Shown here in pieces: positions 1 to 6,043 of a stretch of DNA of 11,593 nucleotides; position 1 is the stretch's first letter, and every line of letters starts with the position of its first letter. Made by a program: the position numbers and the translations under genes. This stretch comes from Paracoccaceae bacterium. GTDB taxonomy: Bacteria > Pseudomonadota > Alphaproteobacteria > Rhodobacterales > Rhodobacteraceae. Below the pieces are notes generated by a model. It saw only the letters and a list, made by a program, of their open reading frames with translations. It had not been told where the DNA came from and made no database searches. The stretch lies in NCBI GenBank assembly GCA_023260935.1, contig JALQTL010000454.1:1-11593 (forward strand), in the 5' to 3' direction.

Positions 1-209
1 GGGGTCTGCCAGGGGACGTCCACGGCGGCGGCGATGCCGGCCGCGTAGATGTTGTCGTAGGTCTCGTGCTGCCAGGTGTCGCGGACCTTGATGTAGCCCT
101 TCTCGTCGGCCAGGGGATGGTTCGGGTCGTACATCATTTTGAAAGGGGACTTGTCTTCGACAATGTTTTTGACCCGCACGCCCACCCGGTCCGGGTCGGC
201 CACGGGGCC
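1..209 (-). other. Foreign-looking segment: C-terminal part of a sulfide:quinone reductase-like flavoprotein
   Basis: The 69 codons left of position 209 read as protein in the minus frame shared with ispH but do not belong to IspH. The stretch ADEKGYIKVRDTWQ, followed by YDNIYAAGIAAAVDVPWQTP, matches my memory of the C-terminal FAD-domain pattern of sulfide:quinone reductase/flavocytochrome c sulfide dehydrogenase flavoproteins. There, a 'GD/E-KG-hydrophobic-V' strand precedes an 'N-I/V-Y/F-A-x-G' strand and a proline-rich turn. Base use differs from the neighbours: all eight Asp codons are GAC, all four Tyr codons are TAC, and the last ~37 codons contain no A- or T-ending codon. The other genes mix GAT/GAC and TAT/TAC freely. 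The family call is from memory and moderately sure; that it is not IspH is quite sure. Confidence 0.55.
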
Positions 210-407
210 CAGTTCCTCGACAAAGATCGCGCCCTTGGCGCGCAGACCGTCGACGACATAGCGGTTATGCACGATTTCGTGGCGCACATAGACCGGGGCG
301 CCCCATTTCTCGATCGCCAGTTCGACGATCTTGATCGCCCTGTCTACCCCCGCGCAAAAGCCGCGCGGCGCGGCAAGATAAAGATCCAGCGGGGGGGCAG
401 GGGGCAT
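1..407 (-). CDS. ispH: IspH N-terminus joined in frame to a flavoprotein-like tail (partial, chimeric)
   Basis: Reading leftward from an ATG at 407, preceded by a GGAGAA ribosome binding site, the first ~66 residues are those of 4-hydroxy-3-methylbut-2-enyl diphosphate reductase. This cytoplasmic 4Fe-4S enzyme does the last step of the MEP isoprenoid pathway. The APRGFCAGVDRAIKIVE stretch carries the first cluster cysteine (Cys18), and VRHEIVHN carries the conserved His-Glu (His43). After FVEEL the expected continuation (FSAHGVPK region, second and third cluster cysteines) is missing. The frame continues into unrelated sequence ending YAAGIAAAVDVPWQTP and leaves the window without a stop. As read, the product cannot be a working IspH. 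The IspH identity of the first part is firm; the fusion is probably an assembly or rearrangement artefact. The gene lies downstream of, and in the same direction as, the NYN gene, but a terminator separates them. Confidence 0.75.
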   Translation of the reverse strand, partial: MPPAPPLDLYLAAPRGFCAGVDRAIKIVELAIEKWGAPVYVRHEIVHNRYVVDGLRAKGAIFVEELGPVADPDRVGVRVKNIVEDKSPFKMMYDPNHPLADEKGYIKVRDTWQHETYDNIYAAGIAAAVDVPWQT

Positions 408-484
408 CGGGCTTCTCCGTTCGTGTCAGCTTGACGTAACCGATTTTGCGGGCTGCGGCAAAGGTGCAAGCGCTGGAAATGCAA

Positions 485-506
485 AAGGGCGCCCGAAGGC
501 GCCCTT
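485..506 (-). terminator. Intrinsic terminator of the NYN gene, UUCG tetraloop
   Basis: A perfect 9-bp stem (485-493 with 498-506) closes a four-base loop that reads TTCG on the minus strand, the very stable UUCG tetraloop. On the minus strand the stem runs into TTTTGCATTT. It lies about 20 bases past the stop of the NYN gene and before ispH, so it should separate the two minus-strand genes. Confidence 0.75.
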
Positions 507-527
507 GCAAGGCCCAAGGCCCGCAGA

Positions 528-1109
528 TCACTTTGCCGCGGCGGCAGTGCTGTCTTCGCGTTCGCCAAGGGCGCGCGGTTCGCGCGGCGGGCGGCCGATC
601 ACATCGCGCAGTTCATCCAGTTCGATGAAGTTGTCGGCCTGCCGGCGCAGTTCATCGGCAATCATCGGCGGCTGGCTGCGAATCGTCGAAACGACCGAGA
701 CGCGGACGCCCTGACGTTGCAGGCTTTCGACCAGAGGCCGGAAATCGCCATCGCCCGAGAACAGCACGATGTGATCCACGCGGGGCGCCAGTTCCATGGC
801 ATCGACCGTCAGTTCGATATCCATGTTGCCCTTGACCTTACGGCGGCCCTGACTGTCGGTGTATTCCTTGGCGGGCTTCGTCACCATCGTGAAGCCGTTG
901 TAGTGCAGCCAGTCCACCAGCGGGCGGATTGGCGAATATTCGTCATTTTCCAGCAATGCGGTGTAGTAGAAGGCGCGCAGAAGTTTACCCCGGCGCATGA
1001 ATTCTTGCCGCAGAAGCTTGTAGTCGATATCGAAACCCAGCGCCTTGGCGGCGGCGTAAAGGTTCGATCCGTCTATGAAAAGGGCGAGACGTTCGTCCTT
1101 GTAAAACAT
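528..1109 (-). CDS. NYN-domain protein, LabA/DUF88 family (putative PIN-like ribonuclease)
   Basis: This 193-residue protein has a single NYN (PIN-like) domain over residues ~7-165, the fold of the LabA/DUF88 family. The acidic residues that bind metal in this nuclease fold are visible: Asp13 in LFIDGSNLYAA, Asp97 in GNMDIELTVDAM, Asp103, and Asp120/Asp122 in LFSGDGDF. The domain is therefore probably catalytically competent, most likely on RNA; the natural substrate is unknown. The tail (residues ~172-193) is charged and Ala-rich and looks disordered. There is no signal peptide or membrane segment. The start ATG at 1109 has GAGGGGA upstream. The gene is transcribed away from folK across a 145-base divergent intergenic region and ends in its own terminator, so it is probably monocistronic. 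The domain call is strong; the biological role is not known. Confidence 0.88.
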   Translation of the reverse strand: MFYKDERLALFIDGSNLYAAAKALGFDIDYKLLRQEFMRRGKLLRAFYYTALLENDEYSPIRPLVDWLHYNGFTMVTKPAKEYTDSQGRRKVKGNMDIELTVDAMELAPRVDHIVLFSGDGDFRPLVESLQRQGVRVSVVSTIRSQPPMIADELRRQADNFIELDELRDVIGRPPREPRALGEREDSTAAAAK

Positions 1110-1254
1110 TTCCGGGTCCCCTCAAAAAAGTCTTCCAAATGCATGCCCGATTGATTTTGTGGTTGATACAATGACAGGACTGGCAAATGGCTCATCTCAG
1201 ATATCAGCCGCAATTCTTAAGCCGCAAGCACATCTATACTGAAGAGTATCATTC
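1110..1254. promoter_or_regulatory. Divergent intergenic region, NYN gene / folK
   Basis: These 145 bases are more AT-rich than the flanks and must hold promoters for both directions. The best plus-strand element is a TATACT hexamer at 1235-1240, a good -10, but with no recognisable -35 at the right distance. A TACAAT at 1167-1172 is a second -10-like hexamer. A short inverted repeat (ATACT-GAAG-AGTAT, 1236-1249) lies over the folK ribosome binding site region. No convincing minus-strand promoter was found. Confidence 0.35.
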
Positions 1255-1833
1255 ATGGTGATAAAGGCAAAGCACGCTCTGGTTGCATTTGGCGGGAATC
1301 TGCCATGGGATGGGCAAAGCACCGCACAACTGATCCAGTCTGCTGTTGAGTCAATTGCCCGTGCCGGGCTGATTTTGGCCGGGATGAGCCGTCTTTATGC
1401 CACCCCCTGCTTTCCCGCCGGTGCCGGCCCTGATTATGTGAATGCTGCGGCGCGGTTCACCTTGCCGTCGGGGATGACACCGTCAGAAGTGCTGGCCGTT
1501 CTGCACGATGCCGAAAACGGGCTGGGCCGCAAGCGTACGGCGCGATGGGCCGGGCGCACGCTGGATGCAGACCTGTTGGCGGTGGATGACGTGGTTCTGC
1601 CCGATGTTGCCACGCAGACCTTCTGGCGCGATCTCGCGCCTGACCGTCAGATGCGGGAAACGCCCGACCGGCTGATCCTGCCGCACCCGCGTTTGCAGGA
1701 TCGGGCCTTCGTTCTGGTTCCCCTTGCGGATGTGGCGCCCGACTGGCAGCATCCGGTGCTGGGGCTGACCGTTCGGCAGATGCTTTCGCGCCTTTCGGGC
1801 ACGGATCGGGATGGGGTGCGCGCAATTGCGTGA
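1255..1833 (+). CDS. folK: 2-amino-4-hydroxy-6-hydroxymethyldihydropteridine diphosphokinase (HPPK)
   Basis: HPPK transfers pyrophosphate from ATP to 6-hydroxymethyl-7,8-dihydropterin, a cytoplasmic step of folate synthesis just before dihydropteroate synthase. The 192-residue product shows the family features in order: an N-terminal ALVAFGGNL strand, PDYVNAAA (residues ~59-66), then RWAGRTLDADLL (~97-108) with the two metal-binding aspartates Asp104 and Asp106 and Arg101, then LPHPRLQDRAFVLVPLADVAPDW (~142-164) with the conserved PH-P and R-F pattern. It is longer than the ~160-residue E. coli enzyme because of an insertion at ~115-140 between the Asp pair and the PHPR motif, which I associate with alphaproteobacterial homologues. 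The ATG at 1255 has a weak GAAGAG eight bases upstream. Other folate genes are not adjacent; rpoZ follows after 75 bases with its own promoter. Confidence 0.93.
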   Translation: MVIKAKHALVAFGGNLPWDGQSTAQLIQSAVESIARAGLILAGMSRLYATPCFPAGAGPDYVNAAARFTLPSGMTPSEVLAVLHDAENGLGRKRTARWAGRTLDADLLAVDDVVLPDVATQTFWRDLAPDRQMRETPDRLILPHPRLQDRAFVLVPLADVAPDWQHPVLGLTVRQMLSRLSGTDRDGVRAIA

Positions 1834-1841
1834 ATGCGGGG

Positions 1842-1870
1842 TTGTCAAGGCCCTTCATCGCGCGTATCTA
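1842..1870 (+). promoter_or_regulatory. Sigma-70-type promoter for rpoZ-rel
   Basis: TTGTCA (1842-1847) is followed by a 17-base spacer and TATCTA (1865-1870), which is near-consensus in sequence and spacing. Transcription would start near 1877, leaving a leader of about 30 bases before the rpoZ ATG at 1909. The promoter lies entirely between the folK stop and rpoZ. Confidence 0.6.
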
Positions 1871-1908
1871 GGCGCTTCCCATGCCCCCAAGACGTACTGG
1901 AGTCGCAC

Positions 1909-2262
1909 ATGGCCCGCGTGACGGTTGAAGATTGCGTTGACAAGGTTCCGAACCGTTTCGAGCTGGTTCTGCTCGCGGCGCACCGTGCCCGTGAGATTGC
2001 GGCGGGTTCCCCGCTGACGATTGACCGGGACAATGACAAGAACCCGGTCTGCGCCTTGCGCGAGATCGCCGAGGAAACCCAATCGGCCGAGGTTCTGCGT
2101 GAACGCATGATCGAAAGCCATCAGACCCAGATCGAGGTTGATGAGCCGGAAGAAGATCAGATGGCGCTGCTGATGTCGGGCGAGATTGACCGCCCAATGC
2201 AGGACGACATGTCGGAAGAAAAGCTGCTTCGCGCGCTGATGGAAGCGCAGGGCGAAATCTGA
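1909..2262 (+). CDS. rpoZ: DNA-directed RNA polymerase omega subunit
   Basis: Omega wraps the C-terminal part of the beta-prime subunit and helps assemble RNA polymerase. The 117-residue product begins MARVTVEDCVDKVPNRFELVLL and continues AAHRAREI, the typical omega N-terminal helix region. The acidic tail (residues ~80-110) is as long as in other alphaproteobacterial omegas, which exceed the 91 residues of E. coli. The start is the ATG at 1909 with GGAG seven bases upstream; an upstream in-frame codon at 1834 has no support. The residues Ala2-Arg3-Val4 are those that contribute to ppGpp site 1 in E. coli. The gene is followed 25 bases later by rel, so both are probably on one transcript. Confidence 0.97.
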   Translation: MARVTVEDCVDKVPNRFELVLLAAHRAREIAAGSPLTIDRDNDKNPVCALREIAEETQSAEVLRERMIESHQTQIEVDEPEEDQMALLMSGEIDRPMQDDMSEEKLLRALMEAQGEI

Positions 2263-2287
2263 GGGGGGCGACCCCGCAAGGGCGATC

Positions 2288-4405
2288 ATGATCGACGTCG
2301 AAGACCTGGTCGCCCTTGTCCGCAATTACAATCCGCGCACGAATGCCGATCTGATCCGCAAAGCCTATGCCTATGGCATGGCCATGCACGAAGGCCAGTT
2401 CCGCAAATCGGGCGAACCCTATTTCACACATCCTGTTGCCGTGGCAGCGATCCTGACCGAACAGCGTCTGGATGATGCGACGATCATCACGGCGCTGTTG
2501 CACGACACGATCGAAGATACCCGGTCCACCTATACCGATATCGTCGGCATCTTCGGCGATGAGGTGGCAGAGCTTGTCGATGGCGTGACAAAGCTGACCA
2601 ACCTTCAGCTTTCCAGCACCGAAAGCCAGCAGGCGGAAAACTTCCGCAAGCTGTTCATGGCGATGTCCAAGGATCTGCGGGTCATTCTGGTCAAGCTGGC
2701 CGACCGTCTGCACAACATGCGCACCATCAAAAGCATGAAGCAGGAAAAGCAGGCCCAGAAAGCGCGCGAGACGATGGAGATCTATGCCCCGCTGGCCGGG
2801 CGCATGGGCATGCAGTGGATGCGCGAGGAACTTGAAGACCTTGCCTTCAAGGTTCTGAACCCCGAGGCGCGCAATTCCATCATCCGCCGGTTCCTGACGC
2901 TGCAACGCGAATCCGGCGATGTGGTTCACAAGATCACCGCCGATATCCGCACCGAACTGGACAAGGTGGAAATTGACGCCACGGTCTATGGCCGGGCCAA
3001 GAAGCCCTATTCGATCTGGCGCAAGATGCAGGAAAAGGATCTGGCCTTTTCCCGCCTTTCCGACATCTACGGGTTCCGGGTCATCTGCGGGTCGGTCGCT
3101 GATTGCTACCGGATCCTGGGTGTCATCCACCAGCGTTGGCGGGCGGTGCCGGGGCGGTTCAAGGATTACATCAGCCAGCCCAAGAACAACGGCTACCGGT
3201 CGATCCATACCACCGTGTCGGGGCGCGATGGCAAGCGGGTGGAAGTGCAGATCCGCACGCGCGAGATGCATGAGGTGGCGGAAGCCGGGGTGGCGGCGCA
3301 TTGGGCCTATCGCGAAGGGGTTCGCACGAAGAACCCCTTTGCCGTTGATCCGGGCAAGTGGATCGCATCGCTGACCGAACGGTTCGACGAAGGCGACCAT
3401 GACGAGTTTCTTGAGCATGTGAAGCTTGAGATGTATTCCGATCAGGTCTTCTGCTTCACGCCCAAGGGGGATGTGATCCAGTTGCCGCGGGGGGCGACGC
3501 CGCTTGATTTTGCCTATGCCATCCACACGCGCATCGGCAATGGCACGGTATCGGCCAAGGTTGATGGCATTCGCGTGCCCTTGTGGACGCGGCTGAAGAA
3601 CGGCCAGTCGATCGAGATCATCACCGCCGAAGGGCAGCGCCCGCAATCGAGCTGGATCGACATCGTGACGACCGGCCGGGCGAAGGCCGCGATCCGCAAA
3701 AGCCTGCGTGACGAGGACCGGGGCAGGTTCATCAAGCTGGGGCAGGAACTGGCGCGGGCGGCGTTTGAACATGTCGGCAAGAAATCGACCGAAAAGGCCC
3801 TGCGCACCGCGGCCAAGATGCTGGGCCTGAACGATGCCGAAGACCTGCTGGCGCGGCTTGGGTCGGCGGAACTGACCGCGCGCCGGGTAGTGGAAACACT
3901 GTATCCCGAGCTGGCCCGTGCCGAACTGCCAGAGGTGGATGCCGCCCGCCCGGTGATCGGGCTGGCCGATGATCAGGCCTTTCGCCGGGCCCCCTGCTGC
4001 CAGCCCTTGCCGGGGGAACGGATCGTGGGCATCACCTATCGCGGCCGGGGGATCGTGGCCCATGCCATCGATTGCCCGGCGCTTGCCGAGTTCGAGGAAC
4101 AGACCGACCGCTGGGTCGATCTGTCGTGGCATGCCGGACGGCATGCGGCGGTGCATACGGTGACGTTCGATGTGACCATCGCCAATGACGCCGGGGTTCT
4201 GGGGCGTATCTGCACCCTGATCGGCGAACAGAAGGCCAATATCTCTGATCTGACCTTTACCGACCGGAAGCCCGATTTTTATCGACTGCTGATCGATGTG
4301 GACTTGCGCGATGTCGAACATCTTCACATGGTCATGACGGCCCTTGAGGCCGAGACGGACGTGGCGCAGGTATCCCGGCACCGTGATCTGACACGCAAAC
4401 CCTGA
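2288..4405 (+). CDS. rel: Bifunctional (p)ppGpp synthetase/hydrolase, RelA/SpoT family (Rel/Rsh)
   Basis: This makes (p)ppGpp from ATP and GTP/GDP and hydrolyses it, controlling the stringent response in the cytoplasm. The 705 residues have the full long-RSH layout. The HD hydrolase domain (~25-175) is intact: His48 (THP), His72-Asp73 (LLHDTIED) and Asp139 (LADRLHNMR). The synthetase domain (~225-345) has YSIWRKM, NGYRSIHT (301-308) and the catalytic EVQIRT (Glu319, Gln321) followed by AGVAAHWAY. The TGS domain spans ~385-446 (FTPKGDVIQLPRGATPLDFAY). A Cys-His-Cys zinc-type element follows (Cys570, Cys571, His592, Cys596), then a C-terminal ACT domain (~622-700). With both catalytic halves intact, it looks like the single bifunctional enzyme usual in alphaproteobacteria rather than a RelA-only synthetase. 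The ATG at 2288 lies 25 bases after rpoZ, with an AAGGGCGA ribosome binding site. Confidence 0.97.
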   Translation: MIDVEDLVALVRNYNPRTNADLIRKAYAYGMAMHEGQFRKSGEPYFTHPVAVAAILTEQRLDDATIITALLHDTIEDTRSTYTDIVGIFGDEVAELVDGVTKLTNLQLSSTESQQAENFRKLFMAMSKDLRVILVKLADRLHNMRTIKSMKQEKQAQKARETMEIYAPLAGRMGMQWMREELEDLAFKVLNPEARNSIIRRFLTLQRESGDVVHKITADIRTELDKVEIDATVYGRAKKPYSIWRKMQEKDLAFSRLSDIYGFRVICGSVADCYRILGVIHQRWRAVPGRFKDYISQPKNNGYRSIHTTVSGRDGKRVEVQIRTREMHEVAEAGVAAHWAYREGVRTKNPFAVDPGKWIASLTERFDEGDHDEFLEHVKLEMYSDQVFCFTPKGDVIQLPRGATPLDFAYAIHTRIGNGTVSAKVDGIRVPLWTRLKNGQSIEIITAEGQRPQSSWIDIVTTGRAKAAIRKSLRDEDRGRFIKLGQELARAAFEHVGKKSTEKALRTAAKMLGLNDAEDLLARLGSAELTARRVVETLYPELARAELPEVDAARPVIGLADDQAFRRAPCCQPLPGERIVGITYRGRGIVAHAIDCPALAEFEEQTDRWVDLSWHAGRHAAVHTVTFDVTIANDAGVLGRICTLIGEQKANISDLTFTDRKPDFYRLLIDVDLRDVEHLHMVMTALEAETDVAQVSRHRDLTRKP

Positions 4406-4426
4406 CACGGCCACGGCTGTGACAGG
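4401..4426 (+). repeat. Imperfect hairpin over the rel stop codon
   Basis: Bases 4401-4412 and 4415-4426 can pair over 12 positions with one A-A mismatch and one G-U pair, around a two-base centre. The rel stop codon is inside the left arm and the AAGGAGG ribosome binding site of the next gene starts 12 bases further on. No T tract follows, so this is not an ordinary terminator. It could tune read-through or mRNA stability between rel and the DUF2062 gene. Confidence 0.4.
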
Positions 4427-4454
4427 CGGGATGGATGAAGGAGGGGCTGCAAGG

Positions 4455-5141
4455 GTGGTTTTCAGGCGGCGCAACAAGCGCACGTTCATGGAATGGTTGC
4501 AGGCTTCGGTCTATCCGAAGGGGGGCTGGTTGCGGGCGGCCCATTACGTCTGGCATCGCCTGACCCGCCTGCCCGATCCGCCCCACCGGATCGCCCGGGG
4601 TGTCTGGGCGGGAGTGTTCATTTCCTTCACCCCGCTCTTCGGACTGCATTTCTTTGGCGCTGCGCTGATCGCCTTTCTGATGCGGGGCAACATCATTGCC
4701 GCCATTCTGGGCACGTTCTTTGGTAACCCGGTGACTTTTCCGCTGATTGCCGTCGGGTCTGTGCAGCTGGGCCACTGGCTTCTGGGGACGGGGGTGGATG
4801 GTGTGCCCGCTTCGCAGATCCTTTCGGCCTTTGCCTATGCGGGGGGCGAGGTCTGGGGCAACGTGCGGGCCTTCTTTCTGGATGAACCTGTGAAATGGTC
4901 TCATCTGAGCCATTTTTATTATGGGCTGTTCAAACCCTATCTGGTGGGTGGCATTCTTCCCGGCATTGTCGCGGCGACGACATGTTACTATGTCAGCCTG
5001 CCGATGATTGCGGCTTATCAGAAGCTGCGGCAGAAACGCCGGCGCGACCGGGCTGAAAAGCTGCGCGAACGGGCGGCGGCACGGGCAAGAGGAGCGCGGT
5101 TCGGCCGCACGCCACAGGAAGACAAGGGGAATTCGTCTTAA
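4455..5141 (+). CDS. DUF2062 membrane protein, copy 1
   Basis: This 228-residue inner-membrane protein belongs to DUF2062, whose function I do not know. A basic N-terminus (MVFRRRNKR) and a conserved segment with YPKGGW and LPDPPHRIARG (~20-49) precede hydrophobic stretches at ~50-75, ~79-110 and ~161-187. GTFFGNPVTFPLIAVG (~86-101) is the family's central signature. The C-terminus (~190-228) is a highly basic, helical cytoplasmic tail. I place the start at GTG 4455, because a perfect AAGGAGGGG (4438-4446) lies eight bases upstream and the neighbouring paralogue begins with the same GTG-GTT-TTC codons. An upstream in-frame GTG at 4419 and ATG at 4431 are less likely. It follows rel by 49 bases and is probably cotranscribed. 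Confidence 0.88.
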   Translation: MVFRRRNKRTFMEWLQASVYPKGGWLRAAHYVWHRLTRLPDPPHRIARGVWAGVFISFTPLFGLHFFGAALIAFLMRGNIIAAILGTFFGNPVTFPLIAVGSVQLGHWLLGTGVDGVPASQILSAFAYAGGEVWGNVRAFFLDEPVKWSHLSHFYYGLFKPYLVGGILPGIVAATTCYYVSLPMIAAYQKLRQKRRRDRAEKLRERAAARARGARFGRTPQEDKGNSS

Positions 5142-5203
5142 GACATTCCGCCATCTGCCGGGCCCCGGCCTTGTGCGACGTGGCATGACCCCCGGATTGC
5201 CTG

Positions 5204-5225
5204 ATGCCGCGACGATTCGCGGCAT
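5204..5225 (+). repeat. Perfect 9-bp inverted repeat between the DUF2062 genes
   Basis: Bases 5204-5212 pair perfectly with 5217-5225 around a CGAT loop. It lies about 60 bases after the first DUF2062 stop. A run of three T, then eleven G, follows, so it is at best a weak terminator. It could be a processing or stability hairpin, or an operator for the second gene. Confidence 0.55.
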
Positions 5226-5231
5226 GGGTTT

Positions 5232-5242
5232 GGGGGGGGGGG
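5232..5242 (+). repeat. G11 homopolymer in the leader of DUF2062 copy 2
   Basis: Eleven consecutive G lie 68 bases upstream of the second DUF2062 start codon. The rest of the 169-base gap (5142-5310) holds the hairpin just before it, a GC palindrome near 5265-5275 and a GTT-rich stretch (5279-5290), but no convincing promoter. Tracts of this length are slippage-prone and also error-prone in sequencing. Confidence 0.75.
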
Positions 5243-5310
5243 TGAAAAGGTTCAGGGCCGGCCCCGGGTGCCGTGCCGGTTGTTGTTGTTGGAACTGATC
5301 GGGGAAGAGA

Positions 5311-6012
5311 GTGGTTTTCAAGCGCCGAGAAAGACTTGGCTGGATCGCGTGGCTGCGCGAGATGGTCTATCCGACCGGCGGTTTCCGACGGGCAACGCAA
5401 TATGTCATCCACAGGATGCGCCGCCTGCCGGATCGTCCGCACCGCATTGCGCGGGGGGTCTTCGCCGGCTGCCTGATCGGGTTTCTGCCCCTGCCGGGAA
5501 TGCAGTTTCTTGGGGCGGTGCTGTTGGCATGGATCATGCGCGGCAATATCCTTGCGGCGCTTCTGGGCACCTTCAACTCAAACCCTGTCACCACGCCGTT
5601 CTTTGCGGTGGGGGCGATATCGCTGGGTCACTGGATGCTGGGCATCAACACGCCCCTTTCGGCCGAGGCGATCGGGGAGTCATTCGCAGATGCCGGGCGT
5701 GACCTTTGGCACAATGTGATCGCCCTGTTTGGCCCCGAAAAGATGCACTGGGAAGGCCTGCAACAGTTCTGGAACACGGTCTATGTGCCCTATTTCATCG
5801 GCGCGCTGCTGCCGGGGCTGGTGCTGAGCGCGGCTTTTTACTACCTCACCATCCCGCTGGTGCAGGCCTATCAGAAAAAGCAGGCCGCCAAGGTGGATGA
5901 ACGCCGGGAAAAGCGCCAGAATCTGCGGACGAAACTGGATGCGCTGCGCACCAAGGCCGAGACTGTATCCGATACAAAACAGGGGGATGACGGCACCCCC
6001 CCGACGGCCTAG
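5311..6012 (+). CDS. DUF2062 membrane protein, copy 2
   Basis: This second DUF2062 protein has 233 residues and is a clear paralogue of the one just upstream. The two align without gaps from MVF to residue ~112, sharing YP-GG, LPD-PHRIARGV, MRGNI-AA-LGTF, NPVT and LGHW-LG. They then diverge in the loop before the last membrane segment (~161-187). The conserved hydrophobic stretches (~50-75, ~79-110) and a charged, Lys/Arg-rich C-terminal tail are retained. The start is GTG 5311, with GGGGAAGA just upstream. The gene lies 169 bases after its paralogue and 31 bases before pdxJ. Function is unknown; the parallel loss-free retention of both copies suggests distinct or heteromeric roles, which is inference only. 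Confidence 0.88.
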   Translation: MVFKRRERLGWIAWLREMVYPTGGFRRATQYVIHRMRRLPDRPHRIARGVFAGCLIGFLPLPGMQFLGAVLLAWIMRGNILAALLGTFNSNPVTTPFFAVGAISLGHWMLGINTPLSAEAIGESFADAGRDLWHNVIALFGPEKMHWEGLQQFWNTVYVPYFIGALLPGLVLSAAFYYLTIPLVQAYQKKQAAKVDERREKRQNLRTKLDALRTKAETVSDTKQGDDGTPPTA

Positions 6013-6043
6013 ATTGCATAAGACCAGAAGTCAGGGGGATCTC

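Noticed and set aside
1820..1829. Palindrome CGCAATTGCG at the end of folK as a terminator
   Set aside because: It lies in the last folK codons, has no loop or T tract, and the rpoZ promoter lies just behind it, so a chance palindrome is more likely.
1868..4489. An 873-codon open frame on the minus strand opposite rpoZ and rel
   Set aside because: It is the exact antisense of two firmly identified genes, its translation has no domain pattern and is rich in His, Gly, Arg and Pro, and long antisense frames are common in GC-rich DNA.
5008..5298. A possible 96-residue ORF bridging the two DUF2062 genes
   Set aside because: It starts inside the first DUF2062 gene in another frame, reads through the hairpin and the G11 tract, and has no ribosome binding site or sensible composition.
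4332..5321. A 329-codon minus-strand open frame opposite the first DUF2062 gene
   Set aside because: It spans coding and intergenic sequence of the other strand, and its Pro/Arg/Gln-rich translation resembles no family.
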